Assembly: GCF_003611695.1 (NCBI RefSeq)
Contig: NZ_RAWE01000080.1
Span: 1-37,418 of the forward strand
Direction: 5' to 3'
Source: Corallococcus carmarthensis
GTDB taxonomy: Bacteria > Myxococcota > Myxococcia > Myxococcales > Myxococcaceae
Length of the DNA: 37,418 nt
The notes beneath the pieces were generated by a model. It saw nothing but the letters and a program-made list of their open reading frames with translations, made no database searches and was not told the DNA's origin. A program made the translations under genes and the position numbers. This document shows positions 21,642 to 30,382 of this stretch, one piece after another; within the stretch, counting starts at the first letter, position 1; every line of letters starts with the position of its first letter.

Positions 21642-24629
21642 ATGTCGGCGCTCGCGGAACTGCTCGAAGCCATCCGGGAGGAGTCAGGCCCGGCCACGTG
21701 GTCCGCCGGACAGGCCCTGTCTCGCGCGGGGGTCGTGTCGGTGCAGTCCGTGGACGAGGAAGAGGTCGTCCTGCGGGTCCGCATCCCCGGCCGCCCCACC
21801 CCGCTCACCACCACCCTCTATCCCGAGGATGAAATCTGGGAGTGCGACTGCCGGGGAAAGGTGGATCCGTGCGAGCACGTCATCGCCGCGGCCATCGTCC
21901 TGCGGCAGGCGGAAGGACGGAAGGCCACCGCGGCCGCCCCTTCACGCGCGGCCCCCACGACCGCACGCCCCGGCACCACGCCCAAGCCGGAGCGGCTGGT
22001 GTACCGCTTCAAGCGCGTGGACGGAGGCCTCCAGTTGGAGCGGCTGGTGGTCCGGCCGGACAACACCGCGAGGCTCCTGGCCCGGAGCCTGGCGTCCGTG
22101 CTCCAGAACCCCGTGGAGGCCGCGCGCATCCACGTGGATCCGTGTGACCTGCTCGCGGACAAGCTGCTCGCGCAGCCCACCCGGGGCGCGCTTCCGCAGA
22201 GCAAGCTGGACGCCCTTCTGCACGTGCTGGAGAAGGCGCGCACCGTCCTCTTCGACGGCGCGCTCGTCTCCGTCTCCAACGAGCCGCTCCTCCCGCGCGT
22301 CACCGTGGAGGACCGGGGCGAGCAGACCGTGCTCAAGGTGGAGAAGGATCCGCGCATCAACGAACTGGTGAGCCCCGGCGTCGCGTTGTGCGCGGGCGCG
22401 CTCTGCCGGTTGGGCGAGCAGGCCCTCACGGGCTCGCGGCTGGAGAACCTGCCCCAGGAGCGCGCCTTCTCGCCGGAGCAGTTGGCGGACCTGACGGGCA
22501 AGGTGCTGCCGGACTTCGCGCGGCGCATGCCGGTGGACGTGAAGAGCCGGCGGCTGCCGCCCATCGACCGGACGCTCAAGCCGCGCATCTCGCTGGAGCT
22601 CGACAAGCTCGACACAGGGCTCTCGGTGCTGCCCACGCTGGTGTACGGCTCGCCACCCACCGCGCGCATCGACAACGGGCGGCTGGTGTACCTCCAGGGC
22701 GCAGCGCCGGTGCGCGACGAGCCCACGGAGACGAAGCTCATCCACCAACTCCGCGACGAGCTGAACATGGCACCGGGCCGGCGCGTGACGGTCCACGGCA
22801 AGGAGGCCGTGCAGCTCGCGGACAAGCTGCGCAAGTGGCGCGGCGGCCTCACGGGCAATGCCGCGGGCGTGGTCAGCCCCGACGTGAAGCTGCGGCCCAG
22901 GCTCACGCTGGACACCGCCGCCACCGAAGCGGGAGTGCCGCGAGTGGGCTTCTCACTCGACTTCCAGGTCGAGGGCCTGGAGCCCGGCGTGACGCGCACC
23001 GTGGACGCAGGCGCGGTGATGCGGGCCTGGGAGGAAGGCCTGGGGCTGGTGCCGTTGGAGGGCGGAGGCTGGGCGCCGCTGCCCACGGGGTGGCTGAAGG
23101 CCCACGGTCAGCGCGTGACGGACCTGCTGTCCGCGCGAGAGAAGGACGGGCGCCTCGCGAACCACGCCATCCCCCAGCTCACCGGGCTGTGCGAGGCATT
23201 GGAGCACCCCGCCCCGCCCGTCATGGAGCGGCTCGCGCCCCTGGTGCAAGGCTTTGAGAAGTTGCCCGAGCCCCAACTCCCCAAGGACCTCACCGCGACG
23301 CTGCGCCCCTATCAGTTGCAGGGCGTGAGCTGGCTCACCTTCCTGAGGCAGGCGGGGCTGGGGGGCGTGCTCGCGGACGACATGGGGCTGGGCAAGACGC
23401 TGCAGACCATCTGCACGCTGGGCCGGGGCACGCTGGTCGTGGCGCCCACGAGCGTGCTGCCCAACTGGGAAGCGGAGGTGAAGCGCTTCCGTCCGTCGCT
23501 GAAGGTGTCTGTCTATCACGGCGTGGGGCGCACGCTGGACGAGTCCGCGGATGTCACACTCACCACGTACGCGCTCCTGCGCCTGGACGCGGCCGCGCTC
23601 GCGGCGAGGACCTGGGACACGGTGGTGCTGGACGAGGCACAGGCCATCAAGAACCCGGACAGCCAGGTGGCGCGAGCGGCGTATGAGCTGGACGCGGGCT
23701 TCCGCATCGCGCTCAGCGGCACGCCCATCGAGAACCGGCTCGAGGAGCTGTGGAGCCTGATGCACTTCACCAACCGGGGCCTGCTGGGCGGGCGCAAGGC
23801 GTTCGAGGAGCGCTGGTCCCGGCCGGTGTCGGAGAACCAGAAGGGCGCCGCGGAAGCCCTGCGCACGCGCATCCGGCCCTTCGTGCTGCGCAGGCTCAAG
23901 CGCGACGTGGCGCCGGAGCTGCCACCGCGCACGGAGGCCGTGCGGCACGTCACCCTCACCGAGCAGGAGCGCGCCGTCTACGACGCGGTCCACGCCGCGA
24001 CGCGCGAGGAGGTGGTGTCGCAGCTCGAGGAGGGCGGCAGCGTGATGAAGGCGCTGGAGGCGCTGCTCCGGCTCCGGCAGGCAGCCTGTCATCCAGCGCT
24101 GGTGCCGGGGCAGCAGGCGAGGACGTCCTCGAAGGTGCAGGCGCTGGTGGAGGCGCTCGGCACGGCGGTGGCGGACGGGCACAAGGCGCTGGTGTTCTCG
24201 CAGTGGACGTCGATGTTGGACCTCATCGAGCCCGCGTTGAATGAGGCGGACATCGGGTTCATCCGCCTGGACGGCAGCACGGCGAACCGTGGCGCGGTGG
24301 CGACGTCCTTCCAGGACGAGAAGGGAGCGCCCGTGATGCTCATCTCGTTGAAGGCGGGAGCAACGGGGCTCAACCTCACGGCGGCGGACCACGTCTTCCT
24401 GGTGGATCCGTGGTGGAACCCGTCCGTGGAGGCGCAGGCGGCGGACCGGGCGCACCGCATCGGGCAGCAGCGGCCGGTGATGGTGTACCGGATGGTGTCC
24501 CAGGGCACGGTGGAGGAGAAGATCCTCCTCCTGCAGGACAAGAAGCGGGCCCTCTTCGAGGCAGCGCTGGGAGGCGCCACGGGAGGCACGGCGCTCACGC
24601 GCGCGGACCTCATGCAGTTGCTGGACTGA
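21642..24629 (+). CDS. SNF2-family helicase with N-terminal SWIM zinc finger
   Basis: 995 aa. A SWIM zinc finger lies at residues 68-79 (Cys68, Cys70, Cys77, His79; CDC..CEH). A long middle region follows, then a SNF2 ATPase: DMGLGKT (Walker A, near residue 580), LDEAQ (Walker B, near 663) and LSGTPIENR. The helicase C-lobe has [26 protein letters not shown] and [12 protein letters not shown]. This is the standard bacterial SWIM-SNF2 architecture, double-stranded-DNA translocases thought to remodel nucleoprotein or assist RNA polymerase recycling or repair. The start is uncertain: ATG 21642 has a poorly spaced AGGG, and GTG 21573 would extend it by 23 residues. It appears to be a single-gene unit: a strong hairpin lies before it and 144 nt separate it from the next gene. 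Confidence 0.92.
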   Translation: MSALAELLEAIREESGPATWSAGQALSRAGVVSVQSVDEEEVVLRVRIPGRPTPLTTTLYPEDEIWECDCRGKVDPCEHVIAAAIVLRQAEGRKATAAAPSRAAPTTARPGTTPKPERLVYRFKRVDGGLQLERLVVRPDNTARLLARSLASVLQNPVEAARIHVDPCDLLADKLLAQPTRGALPQSKLDALLHVLEKARTVLFDGALVSVSNEPLLPRVTVEDRGEQTVLKVEKDPRINELVSPGVALCAGALCRLGEQALTGSRLENLPQERAFSPEQLADLTGKVLPDFARRMPVDVKSRRLPPIDRTLKPRISLELDKLDTGLSVLPTLVYGSPPTARIDNGRLVYLQGAAPVRDEPTETKLIHQLRDELNMAPGRRVTVHGKEAVQLADKLRKWRGGLTGNAAGVVSPDVKLRPRLTLDTAATEAGVPRVGFSLDFQVEGLEPGVTRTVDAGAVMRAWEEGLGLVPLEGGGWAPLPTGWLKAHGQRVTDLLSAREKDGRLANHAIPQLTGLCEALEHPAPPVMERLAPLVQGFEKLPEPQLPKDLTATLRPYQLQGVSWLTFLRQAGLGGVLADDMGLGKTLQTICTLGRGTLVVAPTSVLPNWEAEVKRFRPSLKVSVYHGVGRTLDESADVTLTTYALLRLDAAALAARTWDTVVLDEAQAIKNPDSQVARAAYELDAGFRIALSGTPIENRLEELWSLMHFTNRGLLGGRKAFEERWSRPVSENQKGAAEALRTRIRPFVLRRLKRDVAPELPPRTEAVRHVTLTEQERAVYDAVHAATREEVVSQLEEGGSVMKALEALLRLRQAACHPALVPGQQARTSSKVQALVEALGTAVADGHKALVFSQWTSMLDLIEPALNEADIGFIRLDGSTANRGAVATSFQDEKGAPVMLISLKAGATGLNLTAADHVFLVDPWWNPSVEAQAADRAHRIGQQRPVMVYRMVSQGTVEEKILLLQDKKRALFEAALGGATGGTALTRADLMQLLD

Positions 24630-24701
24630 GGCCATTCCACGGCGCGGAGGGAAGCGGAAGTCCCCTCCCCTGCCTTGCCTGCGAGGGGCCTGGAATGGCG
24701 T

Positions 24702-24718
24702 GTGACGCTGAACGTCAC
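24702..24718. promoter_or_regulatory. Perfect dyad upstream of the quinone oxidoreductase gene, candidate operator
   Basis: GTGACG and CGTCAC are perfect 6-bp arms around a 5-nt spacer, with two further outer pairs after one mismatch. The dyad lies 56 bp before the start codon, where a repressor would block the promoter. Its size fits a TetR-, MarR- or LysR-type regulator. No regulator gene is adjacent, so this is a candidate only. Confidence 0.4.
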
Positions 24719-24773
24719 GCGGAGCATGCGCATCGTCTCGGAGGACCCGCTTCAACCGAGAGGGAGTCACAGC

Positions 24774-25748
24774 ATGCCAGCATCCATTCCCGACAAGATG
24801 AAGGCCGCGGCGCTCGACCGCTTTGGCGGCCCGGAGGTCCTGGGCATCAAGACCGTCTCCGTCCCCACCTGTGGTGACGATGAAATCCTCGTGCGCGTCG
24901 CGGCGGCGGGAATCGGTGCCTGGGATTGGATGGAGCGGGAAGGCCAGATGGCCGAGATGATCCCAGGCGGCCCGAAATTCCCCTACGTGCCGGGAGCCGA
25001 CGGAGCCGGAGAGGTCGCGGCCGTAGGGAAGAACGTGAAGAACCTCAAGCTGGGCGACCAGGTCTACGGCTCCGCGTTCATGAGCTCCAAGGGAGGCTTC
25101 TACGCGGAATACGTCGCCGTGAAGGAAAACCAGGCGGCGAAGGTGCCCAAGGGGTTGAAGGTGGAGCAGGCGGCGGTGCTCGCCGCGGACGGACTCACCG
25201 GGCTCCTGGGCCTGGAGGAGCACCTCCAGCTCAAGTCAGGGCAGAAGCTGCTCATCTTCGGCGCCAGCGGAGGCATTGGACACATCGCACTCCAGCTCGC
25301 GAAGAGGCTGGGCGCGAACGTGCTGGCGGTCGCGTCCGGACAGGACGGAGTGGAGCTGGCGCGGAGGCTGGGAGCGGACGCGGTCGCGGAGGGCCACCAG
25401 GAGGACCTGGAGAAGGTCTGCCGCGACTTCGCGCCAGACGGCTTCGACGCGGCGCTGGTGCTGGCCCGGGGAGACGCCGCCGAGCCCCTGCTCCGTAGCG
25501 TCCGCAAGGGAGGGCGCATCGCCTTCCCGAACGGCGTTGAGCCGGCGCCCAAGGGCCCGGAGGGCGTTGAAACCAAGGCCTACGACGGAATCCCCACCCC
25601 CCAGGTGATGAAGCGGCTCAATGAGTTGATTGAAGCGGGGCCGTTCCACCTGGAGATTGGCCGCCTCTACGCATTGGAGGAAGCCGCGAAGGCTCAGCAG
25701 GAGGTGCTCAAGCACCACCTGGGCAAGTACGCGATGAAGATCCAATGA
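24774..25748 (+). CDS. Zinc-independent MDR-family oxidoreductase (quinone oxidoreductase-like)
   Basis: 324 aa. An N-terminal GroES-like fold (MKAAALDRFGGPEVL...VPGADGAGEVAAVG) is followed by a Rossmann domain with IFGASGGIGHIALQLAK, the NADPH-binding motif of the QOR/zeta-crystallin branch. The catalytic-zinc Cys and His ligands of alcohol dehydrogenases are absent. The family reduces quinones or enones with NADPH, often in electrophile detoxification. ATG 24774 is preferred over upstream starts because AGGGAG lies 8 nt before it. A dyad upstream suggests repressor control. The stop codon is 3 nt from the stop of the convergent zinc-ribbon gene. The substrate cannot be told from the sequence. 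Confidence 0.88.
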   Translation: MPASIPDKMKAAALDRFGGPEVLGIKTVSVPTCGDDEILVRVAAAGIGAWDWMEREGQMAEMIPGGPKFPYVPGADGAGEVAAVGKNVKNLKLGDQVYGSAFMSSKGGFYAEYVAVKENQAAKVPKGLKVEQAAVLAADGLTGLLGLEEHLQLKSGQKLLIFGASGGIGHIALQLAKRLGANVLAVASGQDGVELARRLGADAVAEGHQEDLEKVCRDFAPDGFDAALVLARGDAAEPLLRSVRKGGRIAFPNGVEPAPKGPEGVETKAYDGIPTPQVMKRLNELIEAGPFHLEIGRLYALEEAAKAQQEVLKHHLGKYAMKIQ

Positions 25749-25751
25749 CCC

Positions 25752-26057
25752 TCAATGCGGTCCCGTGTCATCCGCGGGGGTGCTGAGCATCCGCACCGCC
25801 ACGGAACGACATTCCGAGCAGACGACCCCGGTGCGCTCCCAGTGCACCTGTGCCTCCAGTTCACCGGGGTCCGCGGAACCTTCGTCCAGCCGCCGGACCA
25901 GCTCCGCGAGCGCCTCCGCGGGATTGCCCTCCAGGTCAGCCGAGGGGTCGAGCAGGTCCTGCTCCCCTTCCAACACCAGACTGAAGCGGTAGTACACAGC
26001 GTGCGCGGCGATGACGCGTCCGCACGTTGCACAGGTCTTGGATTGCGGGCCGGTCAT
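25752..26057 (-). CDS. Small zinc-ribbon protein, unknown function
   Basis: 101 aa. Two CxxC pairs, Cys9/Cys12 and Cys80/Cys83, flank an acidic middle region (residues about 30-72); together they could bind one zinc ion. No other domain is visible. ATG 26057 has AAGGG 6 nt upstream. It is on the same strand as the defence-like operon but lies 110 nt beyond its last stop codon. The 110-nt gap presumably holds its own promoter, though I see no clear boxes. It may be an ordinary housekeeping protein of myxobacteria and not part of the island. Confidence 0.7.
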   Translation of the reverse strand: MTGPQSKTCATCGRVIAAHAVYYRFSLVLEGEQDLLDPSADLEGNPAEALAELVRRLDEGSADPGELEAQVHWERTGVVCSECRSVAVRMLSTPADDTGPH

Positions 26058-26167
26058 GGTCGCCCTTTCACTAAGTCAGACAGGCACGGGAAATCATCGC
26101 ACGCGCCAGGGACCATGCCCGAATTCACTCCCATGAAGGACGGTCGCACGTCGGGTTGACAGCGGCT

Positions 26168-27655
26168 TCATCCGGTGCGGCTCTTCCGCTGGCGAGGCCC
26201 TGCTGGCAGCGCTGGGCCTGCGTCCTCACGCAGGGTCTTCTCGTCACATTCGAGGGCCCGTGCCGCCTCGGTCCAGGTTCCCCAGGTCTCCTTCGCCCAC
26301 CGCGCCAGCCCCTGGCGGAAATGAACAAGACGCTCGCTGCGACTGCCGTTGCCAAAGCCGGCACCACCCGCTGGAGGTGCTGACTGCGCTTTCCGCCAGC
26401 CCCCCAGGACCTTGTCCAGGGCACGCTCGCCATGATCGGGCCACCAGGCCATCACCAGGAAAGCCAGTCTCTGGAGGTCGCGGAGGTTCCCGTTCAAGGG
26501 CGCCGTCGCCAGAGCCTCCAGCAGAAGCCGACTGACAGGAGCGCTCTCCGGGAACGAGCCGTCCCGTCGCAACGACAACCACACGCGCTGCCAATCGTCA
26601 GGCAGGTCCTCGCGGCATTCGCGCAGGGGGGGCACGCGGACGGTGAGCAACCCCAACCGGTCGAAGAGGTCCGCATCGAGCCGCTCGGAGAGATCTTCCA
26701 GGGAAAGGTTCGAGGCACACACGACATCGACGTCCGCTTCGGCCTCCTGGTCCGCGCCCACGGGACGGTAGCGACGACGGTTGTCCTGAAGCAACCGCAC
26801 CAGTTTGCGCTGGAGTGCCTTGGGCAGGTCCTGGACCTCATCCAGGAAGAGCACCCCACCCGCCGCTTGCTTGATGAGTCCGTCCCTGGCCTTGTCCGCG
26901 CCAGTAAACGCCCCCCTCGCGTGGCCGAAAAGCTCGCTCTCCGCCATCCGCACATCGGCGCCTTCGAGGGTGCCACAGGCGAGTGCAGTGAGGCGGCGCT
27001 GTTTGAGCGGAGCCAGGTAGGTCTCCACCAGACTCGTCTTCCCCGTTCCACGCTCCCCCACCACGAGGAGCGGAGCGCCCGGAATGCACGAATAGCGTCG
27101 AAGTGACTCCAGAGCCTCGGTTCGAGCACGTGACTTCGGCTCGGGATCGTAGGCCGTGGCCGCGGGTGCTTCGCGCTCTACCCTGCGGATCTCACCGAGA
27201 TAGGTGCGGACCTTGAACTCCACCGGTTCGATGCGCCGCAACCCTTTCCGCTTGTCAATCTGAGAGGACCAGAGCTGGGTCCCTGCGGGAAAGGCCCCTG
27301 CGGCATGCAGGATGAGCCAGACGGAATGCATGGCGGGTGTGCCCGGTGACACGTTGATGTGAAGCGCCGCACAGCCCCGGACACGAGGAAGCACCTCATC
27401 CCGCACCCGAGCGTAGACGGTCTCGTGACGCGTCGGATCCGCAAGGTCGACTCGCAGGATCTCGGCCTCCGCATCGGCGGTCTGCTCCTTCACTGTCCCA
27501 TCCTGGAGAGGCGTCCCCTGCTCCACGAGGTAGAGCACGCGCCGGACGCGGACCCTGCGCTCACGAAGCAGGGCCACTGCATTTCCGAGCACTTCCACAC
27601 CTCCGTTGAACGAATGCCAGGCCAGCAGGGTAGGTGTCGTCGCGGACGCACTCAT
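26168..27655 (-). CDS. Sigma-54 activator with CARF/RtcR-like N-terminal sensor domain
   Basis: 495 aa. The AAA+ core is a true bacterial enhancer-binding protein: GERGTGKT (Walker A, 200-207), ESELFGHARGAFTGA with the sigma-54-contacting GAFTGA loop (248-253), and LFLDE (Walker B, 269-273). A Fis-like helix-turn-helix lies near residues 455-478 (WTEAARALECDEKTLRED). The N-terminal 145 residues are not a receiver, GAF or PAS domain. They look Rossmann-like and carry INVSPGTPAMHSVW (100-113), resembling the N(x)T(P/G)GT signature of CARF domains, and RtcR has the same CARF-AAA+-HTH order. CARF domains bind cyclic oligonucleotides or RNA ends, so a nucleotide ligand is inferred. Its ATG overlaps the PLD gene stop (ATGA). 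As the last gene of an operon headed by a sigma-54 promoter, it probably activates itself. Confidence 0.88.
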   Translation of the reverse strand: MSASATTPTLLAWHSFNGGVEVLGNAVALLRERRVRVRRVLYLVEQGTPLQDGTVKEQTADAEAEILRVDLADPTRHETVYARVRDEVLPRVRGCAALHINVSPGTPAMHSVWLILHAAGAFPAGTQLWSSQIDKRKGLRRIEPVEFKVRTYLGEIRRVEREAPAATAYDPEPKSRARTEALESLRRYSCIPGAPLLVVGERGTGKTSLVETYLAPLKQRRLTALACGTLEGADVRMAESELFGHARGAFTGADKARDGLIKQAAGGVLFLDEVQDLPKALQRKLVRLLQDNRRRYRPVGADQEAEADVDVVCASNLSLEDLSERLDADLFDRLGLLTVRVPPLRECREDLPDDWQRVWLSLRRDGSFPESAPVSRLLLEALATAPLNGNLRDLQRLAFLVMAWWPDHGERALDKVLGGWRKAQSAPPAGGAGFGNGSRSERLVHFRQGLARWAKETWGTWTEAARALECDEKTLREDAGPALPAGPRQRKSRTG

Positions 27656-29187
27656 GGTCTCCTCACCACCACCGTGGCGCCATGCTCGCGCCCATAGGCG
27701 AGGGCGGCCTCCAACTGCTCCGCATTCGATATCGCGACGACGAGGCGCCCACTGGCCTCCTTGAACAGCGGCGGTTCATGGGACACCCGCTGTTTCTTCT
27801 TCTTGGTTTTTTCCCCGGCCTTGGCTTCCCCGGTGACCTCCACCTCCCTGAGGACCTCGCTGGCCTTCGTGTCGAGCACTGGCGCATCGATGGTCCAGCG
27901 CAGGATGCTCCGGTGGAAGTACTTCCCTGGAACGGGAGCGGGCGGCGTTGGAGCTGGGGCCTCCAGGCGGGTGGCCGACTCCGCGACGACCCGTCCCAGG
28001 TCAATCTCCCGGGAAGCCTCCACGACGACCTTCTCCAGGACTTTCCCGCCTCGCCACAGCTCCACGGCGCCATGAACGGCGCCAACCCGCAGACCGTTCT
28101 CAAGCCGGGCCTTCGCTCCCGCCGACCACGCCTTGAGCAGCGATGCCACCGCGTCCGCACGAGCCCCCACCAACCGGACGCCCAGCTCAAAGCCATCATC
28201 CATTCCGTGCGGCTCCAGGTTGGCGGAAGTCACCAGGGCTTCCCCCGCCTCGCTCCAGGCCGCTTTGGCATGAAGCCACTGGAAGCCCAGGACCGTGGCT
28301 CCCGCCTCCCGGAGGGCGAGCAGGGCCGGCATCGCGGAAGGCCGGATGCGCGCGAGCACCGTCACACGCAGGCCCTGTCGTGCCCGCTGGAGGATCCGCT
28401 GCACGACGGGGTGCTCCCGGGACCAGCCGAACGACGTCACGATGAGATGGCCTCGAGCGCCATCCACGAGCGAGAGGAGTGCCTCGCGCAGTCCCGTATG
28501 GCCGGAAGCCGTGGCGAGCACGTCACCCCGAGGCTCGGGCCTGCGGGTCAGTCCGGGAGCCCGAACCGCCTCCAACGCACCGGGCGTGGCCATTTCGTGT
28601 TCGGCCCCCTCCCAGAAGGCATACTGGAGCCAGTCGCGAACCTGGGCGCACTCCGACTCCTCCAGCCGGATGACCACCTCCTCGTTGCGCTCGAGCGCTT
28701 CCGACGTCAGGTTCGCCGTGAGCAGGTAGCCCTCACCAGTGGGCGCGTCCACCAGCACAACCTTCGCGTGGAAGGACCTCGCCGTGCGGAACAGCACGTA
28801 ACCCGCGAGCTTGTTCAGCAGCGCCTTGTGCGCCTCGTAGGTCTTGCGGTCGAACTCGGAGTCCTCCCGGGGCTCCTTTTCGAGCCGGGCCTCGGCGGCG
28901 TTGAGGACATAGACACGCACGCCTCGTCCGGAGGTGGCCACTTCGAGCAGGGCCCGCTCGATCTCCACATCCGCGAGCAGGAAGCTGGACACCATCACGG
29001 TGCGCCGCGCGTTCCGGATGGCCTTGACGATGGCATCAGCCGCGACACGGCCTCTTCCCGAGGGGCAGACGCCCTGATTCCACCGCTCCGGCGCAGCGCC
29101 CGGGGCATGTTCGGGCAACCAACCGTCGCCCAGGGATTCATCGCTGTGATCAACCTCGGCACTCATCACTTTTTGAAAGGGGGACAT
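27652..29187 (-). CDS. Phospholipase D-family protein with two HKD motifs, putative nuclease effector
   Basis: 511 aa. Two PLD half-domains are present: HAKVVLVD with a downstream Asn (His140, Lys142, Asp147, Asn159) and HAKAAWSE (His306, Lys308, Glu313, Asn323). The second has Glu in place of the usual Asp. PLD-family proteins hydrolyse phosphodiesters; soluble ones in defence loci (DISARM DrmC, Mokosh MkoB) are thought to be nucleases. No signal peptide or membrane segment is visible, so it is probably cytoplasmic. The C-terminal third is unrecognised and contains a KTKKKK basic patch. I chose ATG 29187 (GGAG 8 nt upstream) over the in-frame ATG 29286, which overlaps the preceding gene. It lies 28 nt after the upstream gene and overlaps the activator gene by 4 nt. 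Confidence 0.88.
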   Translation of the reverse strand: MSPFQKVMSAEVDHSDESLGDGWLPEHAPGAAPERWNQGVCPSGRGRVAADAIVKAIRNARRTVMVSSFLLADVEIERALLEVATSGRGVRVYVLNAAEARLEKEPREDSEFDRKTYEAHKALLNKLAGYVLFRTARSFHAKVVLVDAPTGEGYLLTANLTSEALERNEEVVIRLEESECAQVRDWLQYAFWEGAEHEMATPGALEAVRAPGLTRRPEPRGDVLATASGHTGLREALLSLVDGARGHLIVTSFGWSREHPVVQRILQRARQGLRVTVLARIRPSAMPALLALREAGATVLGFQWLHAKAAWSEAGEALVTSANLEPHGMDDGFELGVRLVGARADAVASLLKAWSAGAKARLENGLRVGAVHGAVELWRGGKVLEKVVVEASREIDLGRVVAESATRLEAPAPTPPAPVPGKYFHRSILRWTIDAPVLDTKASEVLREVEVTGEAKAGEKTKKKKQRVSHEPPLFKEASGRLVVAISNAEQLEAALAYGREHGATVVVRRP

Positions 29188-29215
29188 GGGATGTCTCCAG
29201 GTTCGGAAGAGGGAT

Positions 29216-30379
29216 TCACAGCGACCAGTCCAGCGGCGCCTGCAGGTGCCAGTACTTGCGACCCGGGCGCACCCCAGCGGCCCCAAGCAGGCTCACGGCC
29301 AACTGCTCCTGTGTCATGAGTTGGAGGCGGTAGCCGGTGAACGTCTCCTGCACCTCCTCGCAGCGTCGGGCGAAGTCAGCCTTCGTCACGTACGATTGGA
29401 CGCGATGGTCCAGCAACCAGTTCGCCCAGCGTGACGCATCGATATCCGTGGCTGGCCGAATCGGCACATGGGGTACCTGGACGCGGCCAAATGCGCCGTG
29501 CTGGGGATGCGACCAACGGTCGAAGGCAATATGGCTCTTGAACGAGCTGAGCTCCGTGCCGTCAAGGCTCTCGAACCGCACCGCCAGCCTTTCACCGTCC
29601 CAGTCATGAGCACGTGCACCGAGACAGTAGCGCCACACCTCCTCGAAACCGGGTGCTGGCGCATGAGGCAACTCAAGCTCCGAGCGCTGGCCATCGACGC
29701 TTCCCTCCAGGCTGAGGGTAGAGGATTGGTGAGGGGCAGCACACAGGGACAGCTCGACCTGGGTCTTGGACTCCAGGACCGGTTCCCCCTTTGCCTCGAT
29801 GTCGAGCATCGCGACGGCACGCCCATCTCCCCAACCGGGTCGCCCCTGGCTCCTGCAAACCCTCTGGGCCCAATCGGGAAGGTCGACGGTGGCCCGCTTC
29901 TCTCGCGGCGCATCCCTTCTCACGATTTCGTCAAAAGCCGTTGGCTCCTGGAATGGCTCGATCCGCAGCAGACTCGCCTCCAGGGGGATCAGCGGATCCT
30001 TCGCCACCCAGATGGTCCACGCCCCCCGCTCCGGAACGAAGACATCTCCCCCTTCCGCGACCCGGCGTCCTTCCTCCGTGAGTCTGGCGAGGGACTCGCC
30101 CCCACGGGGCTTCAAGTCCCATGCGATGAGCCCCATCTGCTCGCAGACGGAAAGCAGGCGCAATCCGACAGCATCCGGTTTGCTCCCGAGCAGGTGTTCG
30201 CACAGTTCGCGTGCCGAAAGCTGCCCGGCACGCGAGGCCGCGAGTTGGGCCACCGCCCGCAGTTCAGCACGCGGCTGGGCGAACCCAACCTCTCCGATGA
30301 CATGAAAACATCGTACCTCGATGGTGCGTTTGAGGACGATGCTCATCTGGCCCTCAAGGCGGTTCGAAACTCGAGTCAT
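29216..30379 (-). CDS. Unknown protein with winged-helix-like N-terminus, in helicase-PLD operon
   Basis: 387 aa, no family recognised. Residues about 35-110 look like a winged helix: helices with ARELCEHLLG, then GLIAWD and LTEEGRRVAEG, which resembles a wing. VPERGAWTIWVAKDPLIP follows. The remainder is a mixed alpha/beta region without known catalytic motifs, ending in a helical part (FARRCEEVQETFTGYRLQL). ATG 30379 starts 3 nt after the helicase stop, with AGGAG inside the helicase 3' end; a second ATG at 30346 is less likely. Tight packing between helicase and PLD genes implies a subunit or adaptor of the same system, perhaps for nucleic-acid recognition. This role is inference. Confidence 0.75.
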   Translation of the reverse strand: MTRVSNRLEGQMSIVLKRTIEVRCFHVIGEVGFAQPRAELRAVAQLAASRAGQLSARELCEHLLGSKPDAVGLRLLSVCEQMGLIAWDLKPRGGESLARLTEEGRRVAEGGDVFVPERGAWTIWVAKDPLIPLEASLLRIEPFQEPTAFDEIVRRDAPREKRATVDLPDWAQRVCRSQGRPGWGDGRAVAMLDIEAKGEPVLESKTQVELSLCAAPHQSSTLSLEGSVDGQRSELELPHAPAPGFEEVWRYCLGARAHDWDGERLAVRFESLDGTELSSFKSHIAFDRWSHPQHGAFGRVQVPHVPIRPATDIDASRWANWLLDHRVQSYVTKADFARRCEEVQETFTGYRLQLMTQEQLAVSLLGAAGVRPGRKYWHLQAPLDWSL

Positions 30380-30382
30380 GAG

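Noticed and set aside
24667-24688. CCCCT/AGGGG pairing after the SNF2 gene as a terminator
   Set aside because: Only 5 bp with a 12-nt loop and no T-run; too weak to call.
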